Source: Bog-473 sp963744935 (GTDB lineage: Bacteria > Actinomycetota > Acidimicrobiia > Acidimicrobiales > RAAP-2). Taken from it: a stretch of DNA of 64,000 nt. Below are positions 34,474 to 43,088 of the stretch, piece by piece (positions within the stretch are counted from its first letter, which is position 1; the number at the start of each line of letters is the position of its first letter). Made by a program: the position numbers and the translations under genes. The stretch spans positions 1-64,000 of the forward strand of contig CAVUVM010000011.1 of NCBI GenBank assembly GCA_963744935.1, given 5' to 3'. The notes beneath the pieces were generated by a model. The model was not told the origin of the DNA and searched no databases. It saw only the letters and a program-made list of their open reading frames with translations.

Positions 34474-34680
34474 ATGGCAGAACAGGAACAGAAGAAGAAG
34501 GGATCGGCAGCCCGGACCACCGAGGCCGAGACCGAGGTGGAAGAGGCGGTCCCGGCCAGCACGGAGCGGGGCGAGAAGATCAAGGCTGAGCTCGACGACC
34601 TGCTTGACGAGATCGACGAGGTGCTCGAGGACAACGCCGAGGAGTTCGTCCGCAACTATGTGCAAAAGGGAGGGCAGTAG
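34474..34680 (+). CDS. pup: Prokaryotic ubiquitin-like protein Pup
   Basis: ATG 34474 gives a 68-residue, highly charged protein with a lysine-rich start (AEQEQKKKGSAARTTEAE), the ARC-binding helix (KIKAELDDLLDEIDEVLEDN) and the fixed end EEFVRNYVQKGGQ. The terminal Gly-Gly-Gln must be deamidated by Dop before PafA can attach it to lysines of target proteins. The upstream in-frame extension to 34375 overlaps dop and is not part of the gene. prcB follows directly. Confidence 0.96.
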   Translation: MAEQEQKKKGSAARTTEAETEVEEAVPASTERGEKIKAELDDLLDEIDEVLEDNAEEFVRNYVQKGGQ

Positions 34681-34787
34681 CCCGACGTGGCGCTCCCTCT
34701 TTTCCCCCGGAGCACGATCCGGGTCCGGACTTCGTCGGCCTGCTCCGCCTGACCGCGGAGCGGACCACCACACCCGCGCCCTCGCCC

Positions 34788-35495
34788 GTGGCCGACGCCT
34801 CGACGGCGATGCAGGTGCCCCACGGCACGACGGTGGTCGCACTGCGCTCTGCCGACGGAGTGGTGATGGCAGGGGACCGGCGCGCCACCGCGGGCAACAT
34901 CATCGCCCATCACGCAATGGAGAAGGTGTTCCCGGCTGACCGCTACTCGGCCGTCGCCATCGCGGGGACGGCCGGCATGGCCATGGAGATGGTCCGGCTC
35001 TTCCAGGTCCAGCTCGAACACTACGAAAAGGTCGAGGGGTCGACGCTCTCGCTCGAGGGCAAGGCCAACCAGCTGGCCCAGATGGTCCGCCAGCACCTGC
35101 CGCTCGCGATGCAGGGATTGGCGGTCGTGCCGCTCTTCGCCGGCTACGACACGGCGCGAGGCGTGGGGCGCATCTTCAACTACGACGTGACCGGCGGCCA
35201 CTACGAGGACACGGACTTCCAGGCCACCGGCTCCGGCGGGCGCGACGCCCGCAACACGATCAAGCTCGGATGGCGCGAAGGCCTCGGTTTCGACGAGGCG
35301 GTCGACCTCGCCATCCAGTCGCTCTACGACGCGGCTGACGAGGACTCGGCGACGGGCGGCCCCGACCTGGTGCGAGGCATCTTTCCGATCATCGCCGCCG
35401 TCGATGCCAGCGGGTACCGCGAGGTAGCCGAAGAGGACGTCGCCGAGCGCTTCGGTACGCTGATCGCCCGTAGGCAGGCGGAGCGTGCCCAATGA
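34788..35495 (+). CDS. prcB: 20S proteasome beta subunit (5' end likely frameshifted)
   Basis: The mature part begins at the catalytic Thr in VPHGTTVVALRSADGVVMAG, followed by GDRRATAGNIIAHHAMEKVF (Lys33 equivalent), and ends with SLYDAADEDSATGGPDLVRG, a hallmark of PrcB. From GTG 34788 the propeptide would be only 13 residues. A better start is GTG 34687, 6 bp after pup, giving ALPLFP then PEHDPGPDFVGLLRLTAERT; this requires one extra C in the C5 run at about 34704-34708. As written, that longer frame is broken. The propeptide normally guides assembly and is removed autocatalytically. The stop overlaps prcA (ATGA). Confidence 0.93.
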   Translation: MADASTAMQVPHGTTVVALRSADGVVMAGDRRATAGNIIAHHAMEKVFPADRYSAVAIAGTAGMAMEMVRLFQVQLEHYEKVEGSTLSLEGKANQLAQMVRQHLPLAMQGLAVVPLFAGYDTARGVGRIFNYDVTGGHYEDTDFQATGSGGRDARNTIKLGWREGLGFDEAVDLAIQSLYDAADEDSATGGPDLVRGIFPIIAAVDASGYREVAEEDVAERFGTLIARRQAERAQ

Positions 35496-36163
35496 GCATG
35501 CCGTTCTACGTCGCGCCCGAGCAGGTGATGAAGGACCGGGCCGAATACGCCCAGAAGGGCATCGCACGAGGACGCTCCCTGGTGGCAACCACCTACGACG
35601 TCGGGATCGCCATGGTGGCGGAGAACCCCTCGCGCTCGTTGCACAAGATCAGCGAGATCTACGACCGCATCGCCTTCGGCGGCGTGGGCAAGTACAACGA
35701 GTACGACCAGCTACGCGTCGCCGGGGTTCGACACGCCGACACGAAGGGGTTCGCATTCAGCCGCGAGGACGTCGACGCCCGCTCCCTCGCCAACCTCTAC
35801 GCCCAATACCTCGGGAACGTCTTCACCCATGAGATGAAGCCGCTCGAGGTGGAGATCCTCGTGGCCGAGCTCGGCGAGGAGGAGAATCAGCTGTACCACA
35901 TCGCCTACGACGGGTTCGTGAGCGATGAGGAGCACTACGCCGTCCTGGGTGGCGACGCCGAGGCCGTGGCCGAACGAATCGGCGGGTCCTGGCAGCCGGA
36001 CTGGGACATGGCCGGTGCAATCAAGGCTGCCACCGCGGCCCTGGCCGGGCCCGATCGGACTCTCGGTGCCGGTGACCTGGAGGTTGCCACCCTGAGCCGG
36101 GGCAACGGCCGCCGGACCTTCAGGCGAGTCGAAGAAGAGGAGCTGGCGCAACTGCTGGCATAG
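35492..36163 (+). CDS. prcA: 20S proteasome alpha subunit
   Basis: The 223-residue product has the alpha-type N-terminus MSMPFYVAPEQVMKDRAEYA that gates the channel, GIARGRSLVATTYDVGIAMV as the first strands, and DRIAFGGVGKYNEYDQLRVA; it lacks the catalytic Thr, as expected. Seven copies form each outer ring, and pockets between them receive the GQYL tails of ARC. ATG 35492 overlaps the prcB stop by 4 bp, assuring balanced synthesis. pafA follows after 19 bp. Confidence 0.94.
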   Translation: MSMPFYVAPEQVMKDRAEYAQKGIARGRSLVATTYDVGIAMVAENPSRSLHKISEIYDRIAFGGVGKYNEYDQLRVAGVRHADTKGFAFSREDVDARSLANLYAQYLGNVFTHEMKPLEVEILVAELGEEENQLYHIAYDGFVSDEEHYAVLGGDAEAVAERIGGSWQPDWDMAGAIKAATAALAGPDRTLGAGDLEVATLSRGNGRRTFRRVEEEELAQLLA

Positions 36164-36182
36164 CCGGCAGTACGGTTAAACC

Positions 36183-37542
36183 GTGGAACGTCGCATCTTC
36201 GGGGTCGAGAACGAGTACGGGGTGACCTTCACCCTCCGCGGCCAGCGGCGCCTCAGTCCCGACGAGGTGGCGCGTTACCTCTTCCGCCGGGTCGTGTCGT
36301 GGGGCCGGTCCTCCAACGTCTTCTTGGAGAACGGTGCCCGCTTGTACCTCGACGTCGGGAGTCACCCTGAATACGCGACCCCCGAGTGTGACCGGATCAG
36401 CGATGTTGTCGTGCACGACAAGGCGGGCGAGTGGATCCTCGCCCAGCTCGTGACCGGCGCCCAGGCCCGCCTGCGCGAAGAGGGGATCCGCGGCGAGGTC
36501 TACCTCTTCAAGAACAACACCGACTCGGTCGGGAACTCGTATGGCTGCCACGAGAACTACCTCACCGAGCGCAACGACGAGTTCAACCGCTACACCGAAG
36601 TGCTGATCCCCTTCCTCGTCTCGCGCCAGATCTACGCGGGGGCGGGCAAGGTGCTCCAGACAGCCCGTGGTGCCGTCTTCTGCCTCAGCCAGCGGGCGGA
36701 GCACATCTGGGAGGGCGTCTCGTCGGCGACGACCAGGAGCAGGCCCATCATCAACACCAGGGACGAGCCGCACGCCGATGCCGAGCGATTCCGCCGCCTT
36801 CACGTGATCGTGGGGGATTCGAACATGAGCGAGTACGCGACCTTCTTGAAGATCGGGACGACCTCCATCCTCCTCGCCATGCTCGAGGACTCGGCGACCG
36901 TGCTGCGCGACCTCACGCTCGAGAACCCGATCCGAGCCATCCGGGAGATCAGCCACGACATCACGTGTCAACGCCGAGTCCGTTTGGCCAACGGCCGCGA
37001 GATGCGCGCGCTTGACATCCAGGTCGAATACCTCGAGCGCGCGCGTCAAGTTCCGAGATCGCCGGGGGCTGTCGCCCGAAGAGGACCAGGCGCTGGACAT
37101 GTGGCAGCACTGCCTCAAGGGCCTCGAGGCTGACCCGACGTCGCTGTGGCGCGAATGCGACTGGGTCGCCAAGCACCGGCTCGTCGAACAGATGCGCGCC
37201 CGCCACGATGTCTCGCTGTCGCACCCCAAGGTGGCAATGATCGACCTCATGTACCACGACGTCGATCGCAGCCGCGGGCTCTTCTACAAGTTGCAGCAGC
37301 GCGACGAGATGGACCGCATGTGCACTGACGATGCCATCACCGAGGCAATGACCAAGCCGCCCGAGACCACCCGGGCCCGGCTACGTGGCGCTTTCGTGAA
37401 GCGGGCCAAGGAGCGCCGGCGAGACTTCACGGTCGACTGGGTCCATCTCAAGCTGAACGACCAGGCGCAACGAACAGTGCTGTTGAAAGACCCGTTTAAG
37501 TCCCACGACGAGCGCGTGGAGCGGCTCATCCAGTCGCTCTAG
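36183..37542 (+). CDS. pafA: Pup-protein ligase, interrupted by an apparent frameshift
   Basis: The first frame (GTG 36183 on) encodes RIFGVENEYGVTFTLRGQRR, NGARLYLDVGSHPEYATPEC, KNNTDSVGNSYGCHENYLTE and INTRDEPHADAERFRRLHVI, all typical of PafA, up to QVEYLERAR at about 37045. The rest of the protein (KFRDRRGLSPEEDQALDMWQ to VERLIQSL) is in another frame ending at 37542. The switch lies in GAGCGCGCGCGTCAAG, where one more CG pair would restore the frame. Joined, the length (about 453 residues) is normal. PafA links Pup-Glu to target lysines using ATP. Either a read error or a real, possibly slippage-prone, lesion. Confidence 0.88.
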
Positions 37543-37564
37543 CGGCACCGTAGAGTGAGGGCAC

Positions 37565-38119
37565 ATGTTGAACCTCGACCCAGGCAAGCTCCTCGTGATC
37601 GCCGTGGTCGCCATCATCCTGTTGGGGCCTGATCGCCTGCCCCAGGTGGCCCGGCAGGTCGGCGGCGCCTGGCGCACGTTCAACGAGTTCCGCCATCGCA
37701 TGGAGAGCGAGGTCCGTAGCTCCATGCCCGACCTGCCCCCGACCGCTGAGATCGCGCGCCTGGCGCGGTCGCCCTCCGCTCTCCTCGACCATCTGTCCAA
37801 CATGTCTTCTGACGATGACCATACGGACAACGAGGAGCCCGACGGCTCCTTCCAGCCGCCTCCGTCGACCAACGGAGCGGCCGGACCGGAAACGAACGGT
37901 GCCGCGGCCGTCGCGGCGGACGCCGGGTCCAACGGCGCGGTTTGGGGCGCCGGCATCGCCGACGAGGGACGCGAGGAGGCGACGACGACGTCCAATGGAG
38001 CGGGCAGGCCCGAAGCCAGCACCGACGCCCCGTTCGAACCGCGGCCGACCACGCCTGCCTGGAGGCCGCCTGCCGCGCCCTCCGAGGTGATCGTGCCCGG
38101 CGACCCGACCCTCAACTGA
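37565..38119 (+). CDS. tatA: Sec-independent translocase subunit TatA/TatB-like
   Basis: The 184-residue product starts with one membrane helix (PGKLLVIAVVAIILLGPDRL) containing the conserved Gly-Pro hinge, followed by an amphipathic helix (PQVARQVGGAWRTFNEFRHR) and a long acidic, Ala/Gly/Pro-rich tail. Length and helix charge pattern (RMESEVRSSMPDL) resemble TatB-type as much as TatA-type proteins. Together with TatC, encoded 10 bp downstream, it forms the twin-arginine export system for folded proteins. The place right after pafA matches the mycobacterial order. Confidence 0.85.
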   Translation: MLNLDPGKLLVIAVVAIILLGPDRLPQVARQVGGAWRTFNEFRHRMESEVRSSMPDLPPTAEIARLARSPSALLDHLSNMSSDDDHTDNEEPDGSFQPPPSTNGAAGPETNGAAAVAADAGSNGAVWGAGIADEGREEATTTSNGAGRPEASTDAPFEPRPTTPAWRPPAAPSEVIVPGDPTLN

Positions 38120-38129
38120 TCGGCTCATC

Positions 38130-38933
38130 GTGGTGACGCTTCCTTTCACGGCCAAGCGCAAGGACAAACCCTCGCCCGACGACATGACGCTCGGCGAGCA
38201 CCTGACCGAGCTCCGACGCCGGGTGATCATCTGCACCGTCGCCTTCGTGGTTGCCGCCACGATTGCCGTGTTCGCGTACGAGCCGATCCTGCACTTCCTA
38301 CTGCGGCCGCTGTGCACGGTGGACGGACAGACCGCCCATCACACGAGTCAGGGCGCCTCCTTCTTGGTGACGTCGAATGGCTCCTGCAACCTCTTCGTCA
38401 CGTCACCACTGGATGGGCTGACCCTGCGCGTGAAGATTGCGCTCTTCGGCGGCCTCGTCCTGGCCTCACCGGTGATCCTGTTCCAGATATGGCGGTTCGT
38501 GACGCCCGGCCTCAAGGCATCGGAGCGGCGTTACGCCATTCCGTTCGTCTCGAGCTCCTTCGTCTTGTTCCTCCTCGGGGCGGCCACCGCCTACATCACC
38601 CTCCCGCACGCCCTGGGATGGCTCAAGTCCGTCGGAGGCCCCAACTTGCAGGCGATCTACGACCCGATCCCGTACCTCGGTCTGATCCTGTTGATGATGA
38701 CGATCTTCGGGCTTACGTTCGAGTTCCCGGTCGTCCTGGTCTCCCTCGAGCTCGCCCGTGTCGTCACGCCGGCCCGGCTGCTGCGTTCATGGCGTTGGGC
38801 CGTGATCATCATCGTGGTCGTCGCGGCGGTGTTCACACCCAGCTCCGACCCGTTCTCCATGCTCGCCCTTGCCATTCCGCTCATCGCCTTCTACTTCATC
38901 TCCATCGGCATCGGGAAGCTGCTCGGACGTTGA
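38130..38933 (+). CDS. tatC: Sec-independent translocase subunit TatC
   Basis: The 267-residue product has the six-helix TatC plan: DDMTLGEHLTELRRRVIICT is the N-terminal receptor region with the conserved Glu and Leu-Arg, followed by six membrane segments including FVSSSFVLFLLGAATAYITL and GLILLMMTIFGLTFEFPVVL (with the conserved Phe-Glu-Phe-Pro). It binds twin-arginine signal peptides. The start is GTG 38130 (or the next GTG). The helicase gene begins in the TTGA overlap at its stop. Confidence 0.93.
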   Translation: MVTLPFTAKRKDKPSPDDMTLGEHLTELRRRVIICTVAFVVAATIAVFAYEPILHFLLRPLCTVDGQTAHHTSQGASFLVTSNGSCNLFVTSPLDGLTLRVKIALFGGLVLASPVILFQIWRFVTPGLKASERRYAIPFVSSSFVLFLLGAATAYITLPHALGWLKSVGGPNLQAIYDPIPYLGLILLMMTIFGLTFEFPVVLVSLELARVVTPARLLRSWRWAVIIIVVVAAVFTPSSDPFSMLALAIPLIAFYFISIGIGKLLGR

Positions 38934-41056
38934 CTTCGTTCCCATGGCCCCTCCAAGAGGCGGCCGGGGCGGCGGAGTTCGAAGCCGGCCTGCCTTTCTC
39001 GCTCGACGAGTTCCAGCTCGAGGCGTTTCAGGCCCTCGACGCCGGCCACTCGGTCCTGGTGTCGGCCCCGACCGGTTCGGGCAAGACGCTCGTTGCGGCC
39101 TACGCCGTCCACCGCGCCGTGTGTGCCCACGGGAAGGCCTTCTACACCACGCCGCTCAAGGCGCTGTCCAACCAGAAGTACGGCGAGCTCGTCGCCACGT
39201 ACGGGGAGGACCACGTCGGGCTGCTCACCGGCGACACGACCCTGCACCCGAGAGCCGCCGTCGTCGTCATGACGACCGAGGTCCTGCGCAACATGCTCCT
39301 CGCCGGGTCTGACCTCCTCGAGGGGTTACACACCGTGGTCCTCGACGAGGTCCACTTCCTGCAGGACCCGTACCGGGGCGGGGTGTGGGAAGAAGTGCTC
39401 GTCCTGTCGCCGCCGGAGATCCGCTTCGTCTGCCTCTCCGCCACCGTCAACAACGCCCAGGAACTGGGGGGTTGGCTGCGCTCGGTCCGCGGGGACACCG
39501 CGGTGATCGTCGAGCGCCAGCGTCCCATCGTCTTGCGGCATCACTTCGCCGTCCATCGACGAGAGGACGCCGAGACGCTGCTGTTCCCGCTCTTGAACAA
39601 CGGGCGGCCGGGTGGGGAGGGGCTACGCATCGACCAAGCCATCCGCCGCGCACTGCAGGGCCGGCCGAGCCACTGGAATCCTCGTGGGCGCGGGCCCCGG
39701 TTGCCCTTTCGACAGCCCATGCGCACGGAAATGGTGGAGGAACTCGACCAACGCGACATGCTGCCGGCGATCGTCTTCATCTTCAGCCGCGCCGCGTGCG
39801 ACGACGCGGTGCGCCAGGTCCTGCGCGACGGGTTACGCCTGACCGACGCGCACGAGCGCGCCGCCATACGCGAGGTCGCCGAGCGCAGGGTCGAGGCCCT
39901 CGGAGACGAGGATCTCGGGGTGCTCGGCTACCACGAGTGGCTCGAAGGCCTCGAGCGAGGCGTGGCGGCGCATCACGCCGGCCTCGTCCCGGTGTTCAGG
40001 GAGACCGTGGAGGAGTGCTTCGCGGCCGGATTGCTCAAGGTCGTCTTCGCCACCGAAACCCTCTCGCTGGGCATCAACATGCCAGCCCGGTCGGTGGTGA
40101 TCGAGCGCTTCACCAAATACGGGGGGGCCGGCCGGGCCACCCTGACCTCGGGGGAGTACCTCCAGCTCACCGGCCGAGCCGGCCGACGGGGACTCGACGA
40201 GGAGGGGCATGCCGTGGTGGCCTGGTCCAACGAGATCACGTTCGCCGAAGCCGCCCGGGTGGCCTTGGCCGCACCCCCGGACCTGCGCTCGGCGTTCCGG
40301 CCGACCTACAACCTCGCCGTCAACCTCGTGGCGCGCTTCGACCGCGACACGGCCAGTCAGGTGCTGCAGCGCTCGTTCGCCCAGTGGCAGGCGCGCAAGC
40401 CCGATCTCTTGCTGCGCCAGCTCGATCACCGCTTGGCGGTGCTCGAGCAGATGGGCTATGTCGAGCGCTGGGCGCTGACGCCGAGCGGGAGACTGCTGGC
40501 GCACCTCTACCACGAAGCGGATCTGCTGGTCGCTGAGGCGCTGCGGAGCGAGCTGTTCGCCGGGGCCGAGCCGGCGGTTGTGGCGGGAGTCCTTTCCTCG
40601 GTTGTGTTCGAACCACGTCGGGCCCGCCGCGTGCCGGGCCACCACCACGGGCCCCGGCGCGGCAAGCGGCCCGGTGCTCAGCTGCAGGACCGCCTGGGCG
40701 AGAAGCGGACGGCGGACCTCGCCCGGCGCAACGAGGCCATCGGCGCCATGGCAGAACGGATCCGGGCGATCGAAGAGGCCCACTCGGTCCCGCGCACCCG
40801 CCCGCCCGCCCCGGGCCTGGCGACCGCCGTGGCCTCGTGGGCACGAGGGGCGTCCCTGTCGACCGCACTCGGGGTGGCCGCCCGCGACGTGGGCGAGCTG
40901 GCCCCGGGCGACTTCGTACGGACGATGAAGTCCGTGGCCGACCTGGCCCAGCAGCTGTCCCACACGGCGCCTGACGCCGCCGTCGCCGCCGCCGCCCGCG
41001 AGGCCGTCGACCTCGTGTTGCGGGGGGTCGTGGCGGGCGGGCTGCCGGGCACCTGA
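38930..41056 (+). CDS. helY: DEAD/DEAH-box helicase, HelY/Ski2-like
   Basis: TTG 38930 overlaps the tatC stop (TTGA); the frame is open far upstream but only within tatC. The 708-residue product has PFSLDEFQLEAFQALDAGHS (Q-like motif), VLVSAPTGSGKTLVAAYAVH (Walker A), TVVLDEVHFLQDPYRGGVWE (DEVH box), CLSATVNNAQELGGWL (motif III), GLVPVFRETVEECFAAGLLK, FATETLSLGINMPARSVVIE and QLTGRAGRRGLDEEGHAVVA (motif VI). It is related to Mtr4/Ski2 RNA helicases; the bacterial role is probably RNA processing or turnover. The mycobacterial helY is in the same position after tatC. Confidence 0.92.
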   Translation: MTSFPWPLQEAAGAAEFEAGLPFSLDEFQLEAFQALDAGHSVLVSAPTGSGKTLVAAYAVHRAVCAHGKAFYTTPLKALSNQKYGELVATYGEDHVGLLTGDTTLHPRAAVVVMTTEVLRNMLLAGSDLLEGLHTVVLDEVHFLQDPYRGGVWEEVLVLSPPEIRFVCLSATVNNAQELGGWLRSVRGDTAVIVERQRPIVLRHHFAVHRREDAETLLFPLLNNGRPGGEGLRIDQAIRRALQGRPSHWNPRGRGPRLPFRQPMRTEMVEELDQRDMLPAIVFIFSRAACDDAVRQVLRDGLRLTDAHERAAIREVAERRVEALGDEDLGVLGYHEWLEGLERGVAAHHAGLVPVFRETVEECFAAGLLKVVFATETLSLGINMPARSVVIERFTKYGGAGRATLTSGEYLQLTGRAGRRGLDEEGHAVVAWSNEITFAEAARVALAAPPDLRSAFRPTYNLAVNLVARFDRDTASQVLQRSFAQWQARKPDLLLRQLDHRLAVLEQMGYVERWALTPSGRLLAHLYHEADLLVAEALRSELFAGAEPAVVAGVLSSVVFEPRRARRVPGHHHGPRRGKRPGAQLQDRLGEKRTADLARRNEAIGAMAERIRAIEEAHSVPRTRPPAPGLATAVASWARGASLSTALGVAARDVGELAPGDFVRTMKSVADLAQQLSHTAPDAAVAAAAREAVDLVLRGVVAGGLPGT

Positions 41057-41101
41057 GATATCCCTCGGGGTGCAGCACCCTCGTTCTAGGGTGGGCCGTC
41101 C

Positions 41102-42742
41102 ATGTTCCCGTACTCCGAAGAGCGCTTCACCTCGGACGAGGAAGCCGTCCTCCGCCGCTATGTGACGAACCTGGACCAGCCGGTGTTTGCCCTGGTCAAC
41201 CTACCTGAGGTGGTCAAGGGGGCGCTCTTCGCCCGCTACTCGCGTTCGCCCAAGAGCCTGCGGCGTCTCTTCCTCGACGAGTTCGTCGGCGACCTCGATG
41301 TCTCGGGTGACGCGACCGTCGACGCGACGGTCGGCCTAGCGCGCGCCGAGCAGCTCTACGAGAAGGTCTTCGTCGAATATGGCGACGACTCGGTCGCGCA
41401 GCTCGGCGGTGTGCACCTCGCCTGCGAGCAAGCGTCGAACGTGTTGTCCAAGGTCCTCGAGTGGGGCCGCCTGATGGCCTACCTCGAGCAGTCCACGCGC
41501 TACATCGCATACAACCAACGACTCGACAATGGGCAGTACCGCTACTACCGCCCGCCCGAGATCCTCGAATCTCCCCACGGTGCCCGCTTCGTCGGCGAGA
41601 TGGACCGCGTCTTCGACACCTACGGCGCACTCCTGCCGCAGATGCAAGCGTGGGTCGCGGAGCGATTTCCCCAGCAGGCCGGAGACAGCGACTTCGTGTA
41701 CCGCCAGGCGACCCGAGCCAAGTCCCTGGACGCACTCCGCGGCCTGCTGCCGGCAGCTTCTCTCTCGAACATCGGCATCTACGGCACCGGACAGGCGTAC
41801 GAGCAACTGCTCCTGCGCATGCGCGCGCACCCTCTGCCCGAGGCGCGCCAGTACGCCGACATGATGCTCACAGAGCTGCGCAAGGTCATCCCGTCGTTCC
41901 TCCAGCGCGTCGACGTCGCCGCACGTGGGGGAGAGTGGTCCGCGTATCTGTCGGCCACGCGTGAAGAGACCGCGCGCGTGGTGGCGCAGCTGTGGCCGGA
42001 CCTGGCGTCACTCGGCGGCGAGCCATCCCCCGACGGGACGACACCTGAAGTCACGTTGCTCGACTTCGATCCCGACGGCGAAGAGAAGGTGCTGGTCGCA
42101 GCATGTTTTTCCCATCTCGGCTGCTCCGAACGCGACGCAGCCTGGCGGGTCCGCCGCCTCGGGCACGACGAACGGGTTGCGCTCCTCGCCGCGTACGTCG
42201 GCGACCGTCGCAATCGCCGTCATCGTCCCGGTCGCGCCTTCGAGCGAACGGACTACCGCTTCGAGCTCGTCACCGACTACGGCGCGTTCCGCGACCTGCA
42301 GCGCCACCGCATGCTGACGATCGAATGGCAGCGGCTCGGCGTCGCCCTGGGCTACGACATGCCCGACCTCGTCGTCGACGCCGGTCTGGGGGAGCGCTAC
42401 GACGAAGCGATCGGGCGCGCCGAGGAGCTCTACCACTCGCTGGCGCCTGATTTCCCCGAGCAGGCGTCCTATGCCGTCGCGCTGGCGCACCGCATCCGTT
42501 ACGTCATGCAACTCAACGCGCGCGAGGCGATGCACCTCATTGAGCTGCGCTCGGGAACGCAAGGGCACCCTGCCTACCGCCGCGTGGCGCAGCAGATGCA
42601 CCGTGCCATCGCGGAGGCCGCCGGGCACCGGGCGTTAGCCGAGGCGATGTCGTTCGTCGACCACGGATCGACCGACCTCGAGCGGCTCGAGTCGGAGCGC
42701 CGGGCCGAGCGCCGGCGAACGGAAAAATCTGCAACTCATTGA
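41102..42742 (+). CDS. Double-domain ThyX-like protein with a split signature
   Basis: The 546-residue product is about twice the length of ThyX. The N-terminal half has EYGDDSVAQLGGVHLACEQA, SNVLSKVLEWGRLMAYLEQS and STRYIAYNQ; this keeps the EQSxRY part of the flavin-dependent thymidylate synthase signature but has no RHR. The C-terminal half has DYRFELVTDYGAFRDLQRHR followed by MLTIEWQRLGV; it keeps RHR but lacks the following EQSxRY. Such proteins are commonly annotated as FAD-dependent thymidylate synthase, but whether they make dTMP is uncertain. ATG 41102, 45 bp after helY. Confidence 0.78.
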   Translation: MFPYSEERFTSDEEAVLRRYVTNLDQPVFALVNLPEVVKGALFARYSRSPKSLRRLFLDEFVGDLDVSGDATVDATVGLARAEQLYEKVFVEYGDDSVAQLGGVHLACEQASNVLSKVLEWGRLMAYLEQSTRYIAYNQRLDNGQYRYYRPPEILESPHGARFVGEMDRVFDTYGALLPQMQAWVAERFPQQAGDSDFVYRQATRAKSLDALRGLLPAASLSNIGIYGTGQAYEQLLLRMRAHPLPEARQYADMMLTELRKVIPSFLQRVDVAARGGEWSAYLSATREETARVVAQLWPDLASLGGEPSPDGTTPEVTLLDFDPDGEEKVLVAACFSHLGCSERDAAWRVRRLGHDERVALLAAYVGDRRNRRHRPGRAFERTDYRFELVTDYGAFRDLQRHRMLTIEWQRLGVALGYDMPDLVVDAGLGERYDEAIGRAEELYHSLAPDFPEQASYAVALAHRIRYVMQLNAREAMHLIELRSGTQGHPAYRRVAQQMHRAIAEAAGHRALAEAMSFVDHGSTDLERLESERRAERRRTEKSATH

Positions 42743-43088
42743 CCAGGAAGTACCCTCGTTCTCCCTGGTCGCGGCGGTCGCATACTCCTTGACGAGGCTG
42801 CCCCCGGATTGCCTAATGTACGGCGCAGTCCCCGACGCCCCTAAGGATGCTGCGGCTCAGGAAAGCGCTGATGCAGCAAAGGGGGGGATGTGCTGTGAGA
42901 GGCGGTGGTAGGCCCTGGGGGTCGAGTAGAGAACGTGCTGTGTGCCCGACCGCTCGGTCGCACAGGATGGCGCCAAAGACCCCAGGGCTTGCCCGCCCGA
43001 GCACGCCGGCGTGATCGGCTGAGGCCCCGGGAGGGTCCCGCTCGCAGCGATTGAACTGCCTCGTGGAACGTCTATGCTCCCGCGGCAC
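42743..43088. other. Long spacer with strong RNA secondary structure
   Basis: No protein gene is credible here. The stretch contains the nested hairpins listed as a candidate ncRNA (42848-42988) and a further small stem, CGGGA/TCCCG, near 43030, just before the DUF4193 gene. It therefore may hold an independent small RNA or a structured leader of the downstream gene. Confidence 0.5.
42848..42988 (+). ncRNA. Candidate structured RNA upstream of the DUF4193 gene
   Basis: TGCTGC (42848-42853) pairs with GCAGCA (42873-42878). Then GCCCTGGGGGTC (42912-42923) pairs with GACCCCAGGGC (42978-42988), 11 pairs with one bulged G, closing a domain in which CTGTG (42938-42942) pairs with CACAG (42961-42965) and CGACC (42947-42951) with GGTCG (42956-42960) around a GCTC loop. 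It does not match the SRP RNA, RNase P, tmRNA or c-di-GMP riboswitch cores I know. Strand is guessed from the downstream gene; base pairing would be similar on the other strand. Confidence 0.4.

Noticed and set aside
41057..41101. Terminator between helY and the thyX-like gene
   Set aside because: GGGTGC/GCACCC is present but leaves no workable loop, and there is no T-run.
42743..43088. Identity of the structured spacer as SRP RNA, RNase P RNA, tmRNA or cyclic di-GMP riboswitch
   Set aside because: The invariant cores known for these RNAs (for instance the SRP GGAAGCAGCC-type loop) are not present.
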